A stretch of 64,000 nt of DNA from Molanna angustata. Taxonomy: Eukaryota; Arthropoda; Insecta; Trichoptera; Molannidae. The translations under genes were made by a program, and so were the position numbers. Below the pieces are notes generated by a model, which saw only the letters and a list, made by a program, of their open reading frames with translations, searched no databases and was not told the DNA's origin. This document shows, one piece after another, positions 1 through 40,000 of this stretch (its first letter is position 1; each line of letters begins with the position of its first letter). The stretch spans positions 17,493,381 through 17,557,380 of the forward strand of contig OY754975.1 of the NCBI GenBank assembly GCA_963576475.1, read 5' to 3'.

Positions 1-640
1 TATAGCTGGCGTGACGTCACCGATTGTGCGCGCGCCGATTTTCCGAAATGTGATAGGTCTTGCCATAGTAGGTACCTAGTTCTAATTAGACCAAAAGTAA
101 AATAATGGGTTTTGGGTTTCTTTGGTATTTTCATGCATTGCAATATATCGACCACAATACTATTATATCAAACTTAAAATGAATTCATTTCAAGAAATTA
201 TAAATAAATAGAAAATTTACTATCATAGAAATACTTTTTCAATTTCATGTTAATTGAAAAATTGAGATATCCAACTAGAATCCAATAATGAATTTGTGTA
301 TTTCATATTTGTCTATTGAAATTGATTTAACTTTTAACATTTATATTTTAAAATCGGCTGGGAGTGTTCTTTAAATTCTTGTTTATGATGTAAACGTAAA
401 TTGCAACCAGAGGCTTTCACTTTGCAGAATTAATGATAATAATCCGAATCATTCCTTCGACTAACTTACCGACAGACGGACAGAACCATTGTCGGTTAAA
501 TCGTTGTAATCTATGATTATCATCATTTGACTATTTCTTTAAATCATATTTTGGTTCTGTAATTTTTTTTTCCTTTATTTTTAATGTAGAACATAAAATA
601 AATAAATTGATTTCTCTATTTACGTGAATTGTATAGAAAA
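1..640. other. AT-rich left flank, no gene recognised
   Basis: No open frame with recognisable protein similarity is seen. The first 60 bases are richer in G+C and CpG than the rest and could be the edge of a repeat that is cut by the window. The remainder is low-complexity AT-rich DNA. Confidence 0.5.
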
Positions 641-643
641 CGT

Positions 644-835
644 TCTAGGTCGCCATTTCAACACTACAGCGACCTAGAACGGGCAGAAGAGGTGTTGTAA
701 GCCCTCAATCAAGGTGGCTGACGATATCAAAAGAGTGGCTGGAGGCGGATGGATACAGTCCCAGGATAGGGAACTGTGGAAGTCTCAAAGAGAGGCCTAT
801 GTTCATTATTGGACGAAGATGAAAGAAGTATAGAA
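644..835 (+). mobile_element. RTE-like LINE, 3' coding remnant
   Basis: The plus strand reads like the C-terminus of an RTE-clade reverse transcriptase ORF, with motifs such as ADDIKRVAGG, QDRELWKSQREAYVHYW and a stop after KEV. The same C-terminal pattern is found on the minus strand at 22400-22684, with about half of the residues alike. Only the last ~50 codons remain, with stops and shifts upstream. A short inverted repeat (644-680, GTTCTAGGTCG / CGACCTAGAAC) lies at its left edge. It is a dead 5'-truncated copy. Confidence 0.6.
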
Positions 836-1102
836 AACATGTAATTAATGTGCATTGTAAATAAAAATATATATAAAAATAAAGTATATTCGCTAAAATA
901 AGTCTTAGATGCAACCTCAATGAATGTACTATAATAAAATATATACATTCATTAAGTTTGCATATTATAGCACCGCCGTTTATAAATACAAGGGCGCTAT
1001 TGCATAATTTTTGGCTTTTACGACAGTCTTAAATATTTAATATACTTACTGAAGATGTCAAAACTGCGCTCCATATAAATATTTAAGAGGATAATTTATT
1101 TT

Positions 1103-1195
1103 TAGGTTCGTTAATACTAATTTGGTTATTTAACCTCTAGGTTCATTGATACGAATTTATTTATTTAACGTCTAGGTTCGTTAATACGAAAACCG
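1103..1195. repeat. Three 35-bp tandem repeats
   Basis: Units start at 1103, 1138 and 1173 with TAGGTTCRTTRATACKAA followed by AT-rich sequence ending TTTAAC. The third unit is truncated. Units differ at several positions, so the array is not very recent. No function is evident. Confidence 0.7.
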
Positions 1196-1446
1196 GTTTA
1201 AAATAAATAGTTATAGTAAGTCACGTTATTAACTCAATCCGATTGCATTATTTTTTATCGTTACTTTAATTGAATTGTTGTGATCTAGGTGATTTATAAT
1301 GTACGATCGACTTCTTTCTTGTTCAAATAATTCAGCAATCAACAATAACTTTTATTCCACACTCATTCGATGTGACTTTCCGGCAAAAGAGATGTTGGAT
1401 CAAACTTTTAAACGAAAACATTAGTTATTTATAAGAAAATTTTAGA

Positions 1447-1614
1447 TGGGTGGTGGCAGAACGGTTAGCACGCTGGGTTTGTAATCCAGTGGTCGTGAGT
1501 TCGAATCCTGCCACGACTGATTTTGTTCACCTATAGCACAAGCATTTATGCTTAATTTAGGGAATGTATGAGGGTGTATATATACTTATTTCAAGGACAT
1601 ATTCATGCTTTAAA
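1447..1614 (+). mobile_element. tRNA-Thr-derived SINE, copy 1
   Basis: The head resembles a tRNA gene: an A-box-like region, an anticodon arm CTGGG..TTTGTAA..CCAG with a threonine-type anticodon (TGT), and a B box GAGTTCGAATCC. It is followed by an unrelated body (TTCACCTATAGCACAAGCAT) and an A-rich end. A second copy with the same body is at 28472-28632, where the anticodon position reads AGT, also threonine. The shared body makes this a SINE and not a working tRNA gene. Confidence 0.8.
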
Positions 1615-2181
1615 AAATATATTGTATTGATTGATTACAATTAAAAATATTTTTTCATTTATTATCAATAAAAATGTGTCAATAAATAAATCTGCTCTAT
1701 AAAAAAATGTACAATGATAAAATAAGGTGTACCTACCAATGAATTTACGAAAAGTACTAGGATGAGGAAGTAGTATTTTAACATATAGCAACACGTAAAT
1801 ACAAATGAAAATCTAATAACAAATGTCCGATTTTTGTGCGCTCACTTTGCTACTCCCAAGACTGGTTGGTCGTTTCACACCCACATCACGACATTTATGT
1901 TTATAAATGTTCTTGCTGATGTCGCCTGAATTAAACGAAGAATGCGAAAAAAAATAAAAAATGAGGTATGTCTAAATTTCAACACACAGGCTACTTTTTG
2001 TTGTTCGATGTTTGTGGTAATAACTATATTAGAATATGTGCATTTGACCATATTCAGTAGATTGGAATCATGTTTCACAAACATTTTATGATATTTAATG
2101 TAAATCGATTAGGATCAGACTTGTGGTACGTCTGATATGATTATACGATTATCAGATCCTTGTGTTTTGTAGATCAAAGAA
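1615..2181. other. AT-rich DNA and probable 5' leader of SLMAP
   Basis: No repeat family is recognised. The last ~80 bases before the ATG at 2182 contain an imperfect hairpin (ATCAGAC / GTCTGAT around 2114-2141) and probably belong to the SLMAP 5' leader. The transcription start and any non-coding first exon cannot be placed from sequence alone. The ATG context (AAAGAAATGG) is good for an insect start. Confidence 0.4.
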
Positions 2182-29801
<27,620 letters not shown>

Positions 29802-30731
29802 TTCACGGCTTCGTGGGATCCACCAAACTATCGTCCATAGTATCGGTCCACTTCCTCTTTTTTTACTATTATGGAATGTGAGTTGGTACATTTTGTGCAA
29901 CGGCTTTTAACACAAGTTTCGCCAAAAAATATATAACATTATTGTGGTGATTAAAATATTAAAACAATCATGTTATGAAGATACAGTTACACGATGATCA
30001 TTGTACAAAAGTATGTATATGTTTAGAAAAGATTATAAATATGATGGTTAGAGTGACAATTTAAATGTATATTTTACAAGTGTATTGTGCAAGCTTTATT
30101 AAGAACTTTGTACATTTTCATTGTAATATTTGTATAAATATTAAGTATTTTCACCAATGTAATATAATACACATGTTTATTTTTGTTTTTGGCTAATACT
30201 CAGTCGTACATATTATATAAATACATCATGCAAGGAGCCCGAGTAACCAAATTAACGTACTGTTCATATTTATACTAATATTATTCGGTTGTACTGTGTG
30301 TGCCTGAAGAAATGTTTTTTAATTCAAATTTAATATTATTTGTTATTACAGTGATTGTTTTATTGATTGAATATAAATATTTTCTTTGGAGTTGTAATGT
30401 ACGTATTTGTAAAATTTCTGTTATAATTGATTTTTTAGTGATTTGTATTATTTAATCGGTTAGCTGTTGTGTTTTAAAATGTTTTTTTATCTTTGAGTAT
30501 ATAATATTATGTTGTATGATTGCCATCATTATGTAAAGTGACCATATACAATATACATACATTATTATATTTTGTCTGGTTAGGTATGGTGCTCTTTATA
30601 AAAACAATTTATTTTTGTATAGTTGTGTTATAAGAATGAAAATGTACATAAATATATATTATTTATTGTATTTTAACTTATTATTTGTGTTCTTGTTAGT
30701 TTTCACATAGTATAATGTAAAATATTTATAA

Positions 30732-30737
30732 AATAAA
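30732..30737 (+). terminator. Possible SLMAP polyadenylation signal (proximal)
   Basis: AATAAA about 930 bases after the stop codon. A second, distal candidate is at 33777-33782. Confidence 0.4.
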
Positions 30738-31602
30738 CAAATCTGTATATACTTGCGGTTTCATAATATTTCAGAGTAATATATTTTTCCGTGAGATGTA
30801 TATATACTATTAGTATAAAGGAAATTTCAAAAATATGGTATTTTTAAATTAATTTATCTTCTAGGGGTATTAAATTAACTTGGATGGAGGAGAACAAGTA
30901 ACAGAACGTATGCATTTGTGCCATACTATCCTCTGATGTTTTCGGTGTCTATATTTTCGGCACAGCGCATTCATTTGTCATCATTTTATAGTTTTATTCT
31001 TAATTCAAAATATTTTGTTATGTGAAGATTTTTGTATGAGAAATGGTTGATCGCTCAAATCCAGTTTGCAATTTATGGTATCAATAATCACAAGTATAAA
31101 TTTAATACCATCACAGTTGGAACATTGGTGAATACAGGTAAAATATCAAAACAGATTAATAGTTGTACAAATTTTATTTTTATTATTAGGACAAACACTG
31201 TCTAACTGTAAATGCTGGTTCATTTGGTAAAATCAAATGTTCAAATTGTAAATAAAATGTTTGTTTTAAAGTAGAAGTCAAAAATATAATATATTTTTAT
31301 TGGAATTTGAAAAAAATCTTACTACTTTCTGTATGGTTAATATTACATGTTTGCAGTTATTTCAGCAGTACCATTATAGAAAGAATGTGATATATTTTCT
31401 TTTATTATAAATATTACAGATATAATTAAAATATGTATTTAATTACAATTATATTGTATTTATGGTACAAGATAAATTGGAGACAATAGTAATGAAAAGT
31501 AATAATATAGTGTTTACTTATGTATTTTGACGTCTTTTTTGTTATTCTAAAATGTAGTGACTGTTCATTGATATTTGACATCATTTTTCTTATTAATAAA
31601 TT

Positions 31603-31868
31603 CACATTGCACCGCGAGTGTATAACTGAAGTATGTGCAAATACAATAGTTGAAGATATGGGAATAATCCAATCATTATAAGAAATATAGAGGATGCTGC
31701 TTCTGAAATCTTGGACTGGGTCGAGGAAGAGCATCGACCGGCAAATGTTTTGGTACCCCAAGAGTTTTGGTAAATCCAATTTCCCAAAAAATATGAAATC
31801 TTTAAACTCCCGTATCATTAAACTATTGTATTTGCACATTATTCAGTTTTACACTCACGGTGCGACAT
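31603..31868. mobile_element. MITE with ~45-bp inverted ends in the SLMAP 3' flank
   Basis: The left end GCACCGCGAGTGTATAACTG AAGTATGTGCAAATACAATA and the right end, read inverted, GCACCGTGAGTGTAAAACTG AATAATGTGCAAATACAATA differ at a few positions. The ~170-bp interior is unique. If the SLMAP 3' UTR is long, this hairpin lies in the mature transcript. Confidence 0.8.
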
Positions 31869-33973
31869 ATATTTAATTATTTTACTATTAGAATTTTCTT
31901 CTTAAAATTACGACTCTTTGATTTGCAAGTAAATTGTGATTTGAGTTATTTGATTTTCTCTGGAGGATTAGCTTTATCAGTGTTGCTGCTTAAAATATAC
32001 AGTTTTTGTTTTAAAATATCTTCATTTGTTATTTGTGAATATATAAAACGGTTAGGACCTATATTTGTTGTGGTCTTTCTGGTTTTAAAAATTCACAAAC
32101 TATATATTTTATTTTTGCATTTTTTATTTTATTCTGTCAATGTATCCCTTTTTCTATTGTTTGTTATTTCTCCCCCTTAATGCCTTGAAATGATTTGCAA
32201 ACCAAAGAGTACACAAAGTTTTAATAATGTATTCTTTTCTCAAGTAAAACGTGATTGTATAATAATTGATTTGGAATAATAAGATTTCAACAATGTGAAA
32301 GTTTATGTGGGGCAGGTTTTTTAATACAGATGAACAGTGGCCTAATTAAGCATCTTTTAAAATATTTCTAGTTCATCTTTAGTTTGCAAATGTTTTTGAG
32401 CATTAGTATATAGTACAATAAATGTTCATTAAACTTTACGGAGTACAATAAATACATGTAATTTTTCATTGAAATTTTAGCATTATATAGTAAAGGTATT
32501 GTGATAGAGTTAGAAATATAATTATTTGCTGATTATATTCATTTACAATTAATTATCAGTTGGCAGACGATTAAGAATGGAAAAATAAGAGAATGTAATT
32601 TTAACTCACTATTTCTGAACCAATATATCAAGATTTATCAAATGTCACTGTCAGTATTATTAATCGCATCATTTGGAAACTTTTTTGTATTCATTACATT
32701 ATGCAGGTACTATATTTTGTGCAATAGGGCACTTGAAATCATATTGAATAAAAAATATTTATGATTCCAATACAAGTTGATCAAACAGAAACATTATGAG
32801 TAGTAAAGTATTAAATCATTACATCCTTAATTTTATTCTATCCTTCACACAAGTTATGTTTGTTTTTTTATTAATGTACTGTAGGTTCTTAAGTAAATGT
32901 GTGTTTGCCGTAGATCTTTTCAGTATAGTAGAGGCACATTAAATAAAAAAAAATGTTCTCCAGTATTATTGATGGATAGTTTCCAACGTAATAAAATTAA
33001 TATTCTTTTTTGGAGCATACAATACAAATCAATTTAATGATCATAACTTAACATGCTTTTAAATAGGTTATTGCACAATTTAGTGAAGAGTTTTTTTTTA
33101 AATATTGCATTGAAATCCAGACCAAGTTCAAACAAAAACAATATTTGTTTGTAAACATACAGATACTTATTGCCATATTCACGAAGGTTGTGTTTGTCAA
33201 GTTTTTTATAAAAATGTTTAGTATTGTCTGTTGTGTATTTAAGCTATTAAATTCCTACTGAAAACTTAAATTCAACGTATTAATTATTTATATATAATCT
33301 GAATAAATTGTAGCTTTTTTATTGACATAATAATTTCTACGAGGATCAATCTAAAAGTATAAGAATTTGTATAAAATTTTACCCTGTGCCCATTCGAAAA
33401 GTCACTGCCAATTGCTAATCTAATATACATAATATTATGGAATAAAATAATTATAAAATAGTATTGTGACGTGAGTAGTTTATTAATATAATATAGGATC
33501 TGGGTCAAGCTGAAGAACTTCTCTGTGAAATTAATCATATATTTCGCTTTCTATGGAAGCAATAAAAATGTAGGAATATTTCTCATTATGAATACCTACT
33601 CTTTTTCCGTAGAACATTTGAGTACAAGTTCTTTTTATTATAGTTAATCACATATTTTGAAGAATTTGATGAAATATTGATCAAATGCTTCATGTCATGC
33701 ATATCTTATTTATGAAGAATAATAACAATGAGGAGTACCATAAATTATGTAATATTATTAGAGAACATTTTATATCAATAAAGTTTAATTAATGTTTCGT
33801 TTATTCTTGTGTTTCTCTGTCCATCAATTTATCTATATTATGGTCTTTTGGAATTAAACTTCAAAATCATGCTGTGGTTTGTACATAATATTTGATAAAC
33901 AATAATCATTATTACCATGTTATTTTATGTCCTAAGTATCTTCTGAAATTAACTTTACAAAAAAATAATTAGA

Positions 33974-33996
33974 TTTATTTCATTAACACATTTATT
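33974..33996 (-). terminator. THOC5 polyadenylation signals
   Basis: On the minus strand AATAAA occurs at 33996-33991 and 33979-33974, 86-108 bases after the THOC5 stop. Either would give a short 3' UTR. The distal SLMAP signal lies only ~190 bases away on the other strand, so the two transcripts may meet. Confidence 0.6.
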
Positions 33997-34081
33997 TTTC
34001 ACAATAGAGAATAAAAAAAAAGCTTTTACAATACAATATCAAAATTTATAAAATGAAATTATAAATTTATGTTTATACAAT

Positions 34082-37000
34082 TCAATACTGGGTAAAAACA
34101 CCAGAACCTTGTTTTAAATATTTATAAGGCTTGATTCTATTTCTACCCTTGACTGGTCTAAACATCACTTTATCAGGTGGAAATTCCGATGAACCTGTTG
34201 CTTCTAACAAAATGTCTAAACAGCATAGCAGTCTGGTCAGTTGTCCTGACAGTGTTACTTTTGGTTTGGCTTGGTCGGCTACACACCAATCGGTGTTAAC
34301 ACAACGTTCTATATCCCTTATGTCATCATCCGTACCTGCGTGGTGAGTCCCATTCCAATGCAGAGTTAAAGAAAATATTGGAGCGCGTTTCGGATAATCA
34401 CTTTTGAGTGAGACCAATGCCACTAATTTGGCTGACTGTCTTGTGATGATAGCCCTATAGAGCATATCGTGTTGGGAAACAATTCCTGAACTTATCAAAT
34501 GTGTTACTGACACTGATTGATTGTATTCTGCCCAAGAAATGGATTGCCATTGAGTAAGAGAACCTAAAAGGCGTAAATGAAATGACCCAGTCCCTTCCAG
34601 AGGGGAGATATTTCCTGACTCTAGATCCTGGAGTTCCTTCATCAGTGAGATTCTTGCGCTGAGACGTTTTCTTAGTATTATCAATACATTCTCAACACTG
34701 CTGCTACTTAAATTTGGACATGGTCTGTCCAAATTTTTTTTTAAATCTCTATTATAGTTAGCATCATTTTCTATAGATAAAGCTAAAAAGTCTAATCCAC
34801 ACATACGTTGAGCCCATATATAGGGATGACCAACTTGAGGAATGAACTTCGAGAAATCATCTTGTACTCCTGCCGATCTGAGGATGCAACCAGTAGCCGG
34901 ATGTGGGGAATCTGTTCCGTAGTCTCCAGAATACAGACCATGCAATATACTTTGACTATTCAGCACGTCTGCAGATGATATACCGGATGGTTTTGTTATG
35001 TCAATGGAACTTTTAACTGTTATTATTTTTAGATGAATCAAATATGAAAAGGACAAATGCAGAGATGCTTCCTTTAGTTTGACTGCCAATCGTACCACTA
35101 GCGGATGGGTCTTGATAACCTGTTTTAATTTTTCTTCAGCGCGTTCTTGTTTAGTGACTTTTGCTCCACTTTTATGATGTCTTTTCTTTTTATCTTGATC
35201 ATCTTCTTCCTTGTGATCTTCTTGATCAGAATCTGATTCTTGTAATATTTTTGGTAGCACATCTTGTTCCATTCGTCGAGCTTCATCTTCGTCACCATTT
35301 ACGCCTAAAAGTAAAATATTTGAAGTTGATCAAAAAAATAATTATTCCGAAGTATTTAAAGAATATTTGGTATTTAGTCTGACATGTTAAATGTAATAAT
35401 ATATAAATGGTTGTTTTTGCACCTTTGAATTTACTTTTGACACATCACCATGCAGTAATTGAAAAAGTTCATCTCAAACAAATATTGCATAGTAAAATTG
35501 CAAATTTTAAAAATACTGCAAAATAATTCTTACTAATTTGCACAAATTGGTTTCCGAACGCCTCGGCATAAGCTTGTACTCTGGCGTGCAGTAGAAAAAG
35601 TGGTGGAGGTAAGAGAGCAACTATTCCTCTTGGTGTAGCTCCCGCAATTTCTGGACTTCCCAGTGCCTCCTGCAAAGGTTCAGCCGCAACAAGAGCATCC
35701 CTAAGACGAGGGGCCAGACTGTCTAGTCGATTGCGTGCTGCTGTGAGGGCAGTACTCACGGATCTGGCCTCATCTTGCAGCTGGTTGCAAGCCTCCGATA
35801 AATCACGGCGTTGCCGTAGCTCCCATTCCAGGCGAGCCAATCGTAATTGATGAGGGTCTTTTTTGGTTGTTTCCTGTAACACGATAATTCAATTACAGAC
35901 TTACTATGGAAACACTTTAATAACATTAACCTGTACAACAATTAGTACATTTAGAGAAAAAGAGGGTAACTCATATAAACCTTATAAATACCAAACAGAT
36001 AAGAGGTAATGGTCTGAAACTAGATTAACACATTTTCTGGCAGAATCCCTGGAAGCATTTCTTGTCTAATTGAGTTGTGAATGCATGGAACGGTTTGGTA
36101 CCGGAACTAGTTGCAAAAATGTGTTCAAAAACAGACTTGACGGATTGAACATGTGAATGCTGTGGTGAGATCAGACATATAAGCATTATTGCCTGCCCGA
36201 TAACATTTGGTAGTAATATTTGATTTCCATGACAGAGCAGTTAGTGTACTGAACTGTGAATTATGATTACATCTGTTTCGGTAATATTATTTTTTTATGA
36301 TGAACACTACATGCGAGTAGCAAGTTTTTTGCGAAACGGAAATTTCTTCCAACTCACCAGTATTTCCAGCCCAGAGAAGAAATAATTACATGAGATATCA
36401 TTTGAATTAAATTTGTTGCCTGGTGGGAATTGAACCCACTTACCACTATGTCATGGCGGAAAGTATATAGAGAATATATAATAAACATCACAAAACATAA
36501 TGAAATTTCTTCCAACTCACCAGTATTTCCAGCCCAGAGAAGAAATAATTACATGAGATATCATTTGAATTAAATTTGTTGCCTGGTGGGAATTGAACCC
36601 ACTTACCACTATGTCATGGCGGAAAGTATATAGAGAATATATAATAAACATCACAAAACATAATGAAATTTCGATATATGTAAATCTAAATTGTGAATCC
36701 TTTTACTTACAGGCCTTGACACATCTTCAGGTGCACATTTGTAAAATTCATCAATGGGCACCAAGTCTATTTCTTCATCTTTAGATTTGAACTGAAGGCA
36801 TTTAGTTACTTCCTTATCTAAATGTTCCGTTTCATACAGCAAATTTTGAAGCAAGAGGTGTGTTGAATCAAGCCGCTGTTTCTCCTTGTGTAACGCATCC
36901 CGACCTGCTTTAGTACGAACTTTCTCCAGTCTGTTTAATTTCTTCAAAGCTACAAGCAATAGAGTTGCTTGTATACGTTTGGAAACTATTTCCTCGCGTG

Positions 37001-40000
37001 CCTGTAATTATATTATATTTATGATATACACAATAGACTCATTACAAATTAAGAAATGAAACCTCTAAGTCTATTTATCTCATAACTAGAATTTGAGGCA
37101 CTTTAATGTTTCATTGAGATGGTTTGGCCACAGAATGAATGAGGAACGCCTGACGAGGAAAATATACATTGCAGACAGGAATGGAATGAGAGATCGGGGC
37201 CGCCCAAGGAAGGGATGGCACGTCCATGTGAACGGTATTTTGAAAGACGGAAATGTTAGCAGTGTGAACAACAGACGAACATGTACAAGACAATGTATGA
37301 ATGTCGACAAGGCTATGAATGTGTGCCAAGATAGAAATCAGTGGTGTTCGGTTTTCTCTGCCTACCCCGTGAGGGACATGGCATGATGGTATGTATGATT
37401 GTTAATTTTTTATTATGTAAAAGGTATGCTAAAATCATGCTTTGTGACATGAGGAAAATATTTAAATTATACCAATATCAGTAAAATCATACAAAAGAAG
37501 ATATTTTGGAAAAATTGGAAGCCTTTAAAAAATTTTACATTATCCAAATGTTGATTTTTTTTTAAGGCAACCCACCCTATAAGGAGGGTGATTTGTGCCA
37601 TGACAAAATAAATATGAGTAGGTATATTTATAAGGATTTCAATTTGTTGTATGAGAATATCTCTTAAAGATTTATTTCATTTAAATTAAGGAATTTTGAT
37701 ATGATTGAGTAAACTTTAGATGAATTTAGGGAGAGAAGATACGACATATTAACAGGCAGAGGGACACGCAGCTTGGAAAAAAAAACTGTTAATTTGTTTA
37801 AGAGAATTTAATTATTGGCGCAGACCAATCCTAGTATTGTGACCCAGAAGAAAAGAATGAGTCGACAGTATTAAGCCAAGACGAGTGTATGAAGGAACAT
37901 TTTGTATGGTGTAGTGGACTTTTTGCATGCCAAAAACACCAACTTAGAAGCTTCGTAGCATATATGTTTTATGTATGGATGAATTCAGAATTTGAAGTAG
38001 AACTTTTTGCGTGTATGTGTGTGTCTTCCCCCCCTTATAACATTTGATTCGCTCATTTCACAGAGCCTAAAATTCAGAATATATAGATATTTACAGGCAT
38101 AAACCATATAAGCTAGAACCCTGTAAATTGGTATGAATATAGATAAAATACAAAATCTCAAATTTGTTTTATTTTTTTCAAAAAAATTCCAGTTTCACAA
38201 ACATTTTTTACTAAGAAAAACATTTTTTTAGGATAAATTTACATGTTTAACTGCCTATGGGCCGGTATTTGACTTGGCCCTGAAATCGTTGGATTTAGCA
38301 ATCCAAGTTAAAAGTCAAGGGGAGATTAAATTTCATTTGCGTATTACAGTGGAAAACGAACCGTCAGTTTAGTAATCTTCAACTATAGACATATTTTACG
38401 TTTTCTGTGGTTATTGTCTATAATGCATTTGTCAAATTGACAATAAATGATACGTGACGCAAAGCTGTGACTAAATATTATTTAATTATTATAACATCAC
38501 ATTATTTTATTTGTTACTAGCTTTTATGTCCCGCCGTTGGCCAAGAATGTAATATTGTGAAGGAAAAAGCAATCGTTTTTATAATATTGTCACCCAATTA
38601 TTTTGCAAAATCGGACTATGAAAAGTGGTTTGAAATATGATTGAATTTGATTGTAAAATGTTCAAGTGATGGCCACAACCCATTATTTTTTATAAAGTGT
38701 GAATGAAGTATAATATACAAAATTTCTGCACGCATGGACTATGCGAAATGGTTTTAAATATGACTGTTTATCAACGTTGTAAAGAGATTGGTTTGGCCAC
38801 AACCCCCATTTTTAAATATTATCATCTAAATAAATTTTAATATGTACCTATTGAAAATTTAATAATTTTGGATGTTGGGATGTGGTTAAAATTTGATTAA
38901 ACAAATGTACTGAAAAGATCTAGTGTTGGTCACATCATAATATTCGTTTTTATATTTTTGCATCGAGTGTGCATTATATTTTTGCACAATAAGACTAATA
39001 GACTTAAAATTGACACAAAAGTCTACATTAACGAAGAAGAAGAAGACAAACTATGGTAAGTAGTTTTTAATTTGAATATAAACGTTGTGAAGAGTTCAGT
39101 AATGGCCACAACCCCCATTCTTTAAATATTGTCAACTAAATCAAATGCGTAGGTGTTGAAAATTATTCAAAATAGGATGATATAAATGGTTTAAATTTGA
39201 TTAAACAAAAGTATTGAAAAGATTCTAGTGCAGGTTACATCGTCACATCCCACAATCCATTCGTTTTTACATATGTATTTTCATCAAGTATGCATATCGT
39301 TAAAAATATTTCTGCACAATAGACTATTAGACTTAAAACTAACCCAAAAGTCTAAATAAAAAAGAGAAGGATAAGTATAAGACTATACGAAATAGTTTGT
39401 ATAAAAAACTATCCCAATGGTCTACGTAAAATAAGTTAAAATACATAAAATAGAAGAATAAAACTATTGGAAATAGATTGTATGAAAACAAACCAAAAGG
39501 TCTTCATAAAAGAAGAAGAAGATTAATCTATAGGAAATAGTTTGTATAAAATTCACCCAAGTTCTACATAAAATAAGAAAACGAAGAAAAAGACTAAAGG
39601 AAATACATAGTTTGTGTAAAAACTGACTACATAAGTAAGATCTACATAAAAAAGATGAATTAGACAATAGGAAATAGTATGTATAAAAGCTCACCCAAAG
39701 GTCTACAAAAAAGAAGAAGAAGAAGAATTAGACTATTGGAAATAGTTTGTATAAAAACTGACCAAAGGTCTACATAAAAGAAGATGAATTAGACTATAGG
39801 AAATAGTATATATAAAAACTGATTCAAAGGTCTATATAAAAACTATAGAAAAAGTTTGTATAAAAACTCACATTTGGTCTACATAAAAGAAAAAGAAATT
39901 AATAAGACTATTGGAAATAGTTTGTATTGAAACTCTCCCAAAAGTCTACGTAAATGAAGAAGAAGAATTATTAGACTATAGGAAATAATTTTTATAAAAA

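Larger units (their letters stand above)
29802..33973 (+). other. SLMAP 3' flank and probable long 3' UTR
   Basis: About 4.2 kb of AT-rich DNA without convincing coding sequence follows the SLMAP stop. AATAAA occurs at 30732-30737 and at 33777-33782, among others, so the transcript could end at about 0.95 kb or extend almost to the THOC5 3' end. Long 3' UTRs are common for regulatory insect genes. Which site is used cannot be read from sequence. Confidence 0.5.

Noticed and set aside
1447..1520. Functional tRNA-Thr gene
   Set aside because: The tRNA-like head is followed by a body shared with 28472-28632, and stem pairing is imperfect. It is a SINE.
31426..32180. Small proteins in the SLMAP 3' flank
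   Set aside because: Compositionally biased AT-rich frames, overlapping a MITE. No motif.
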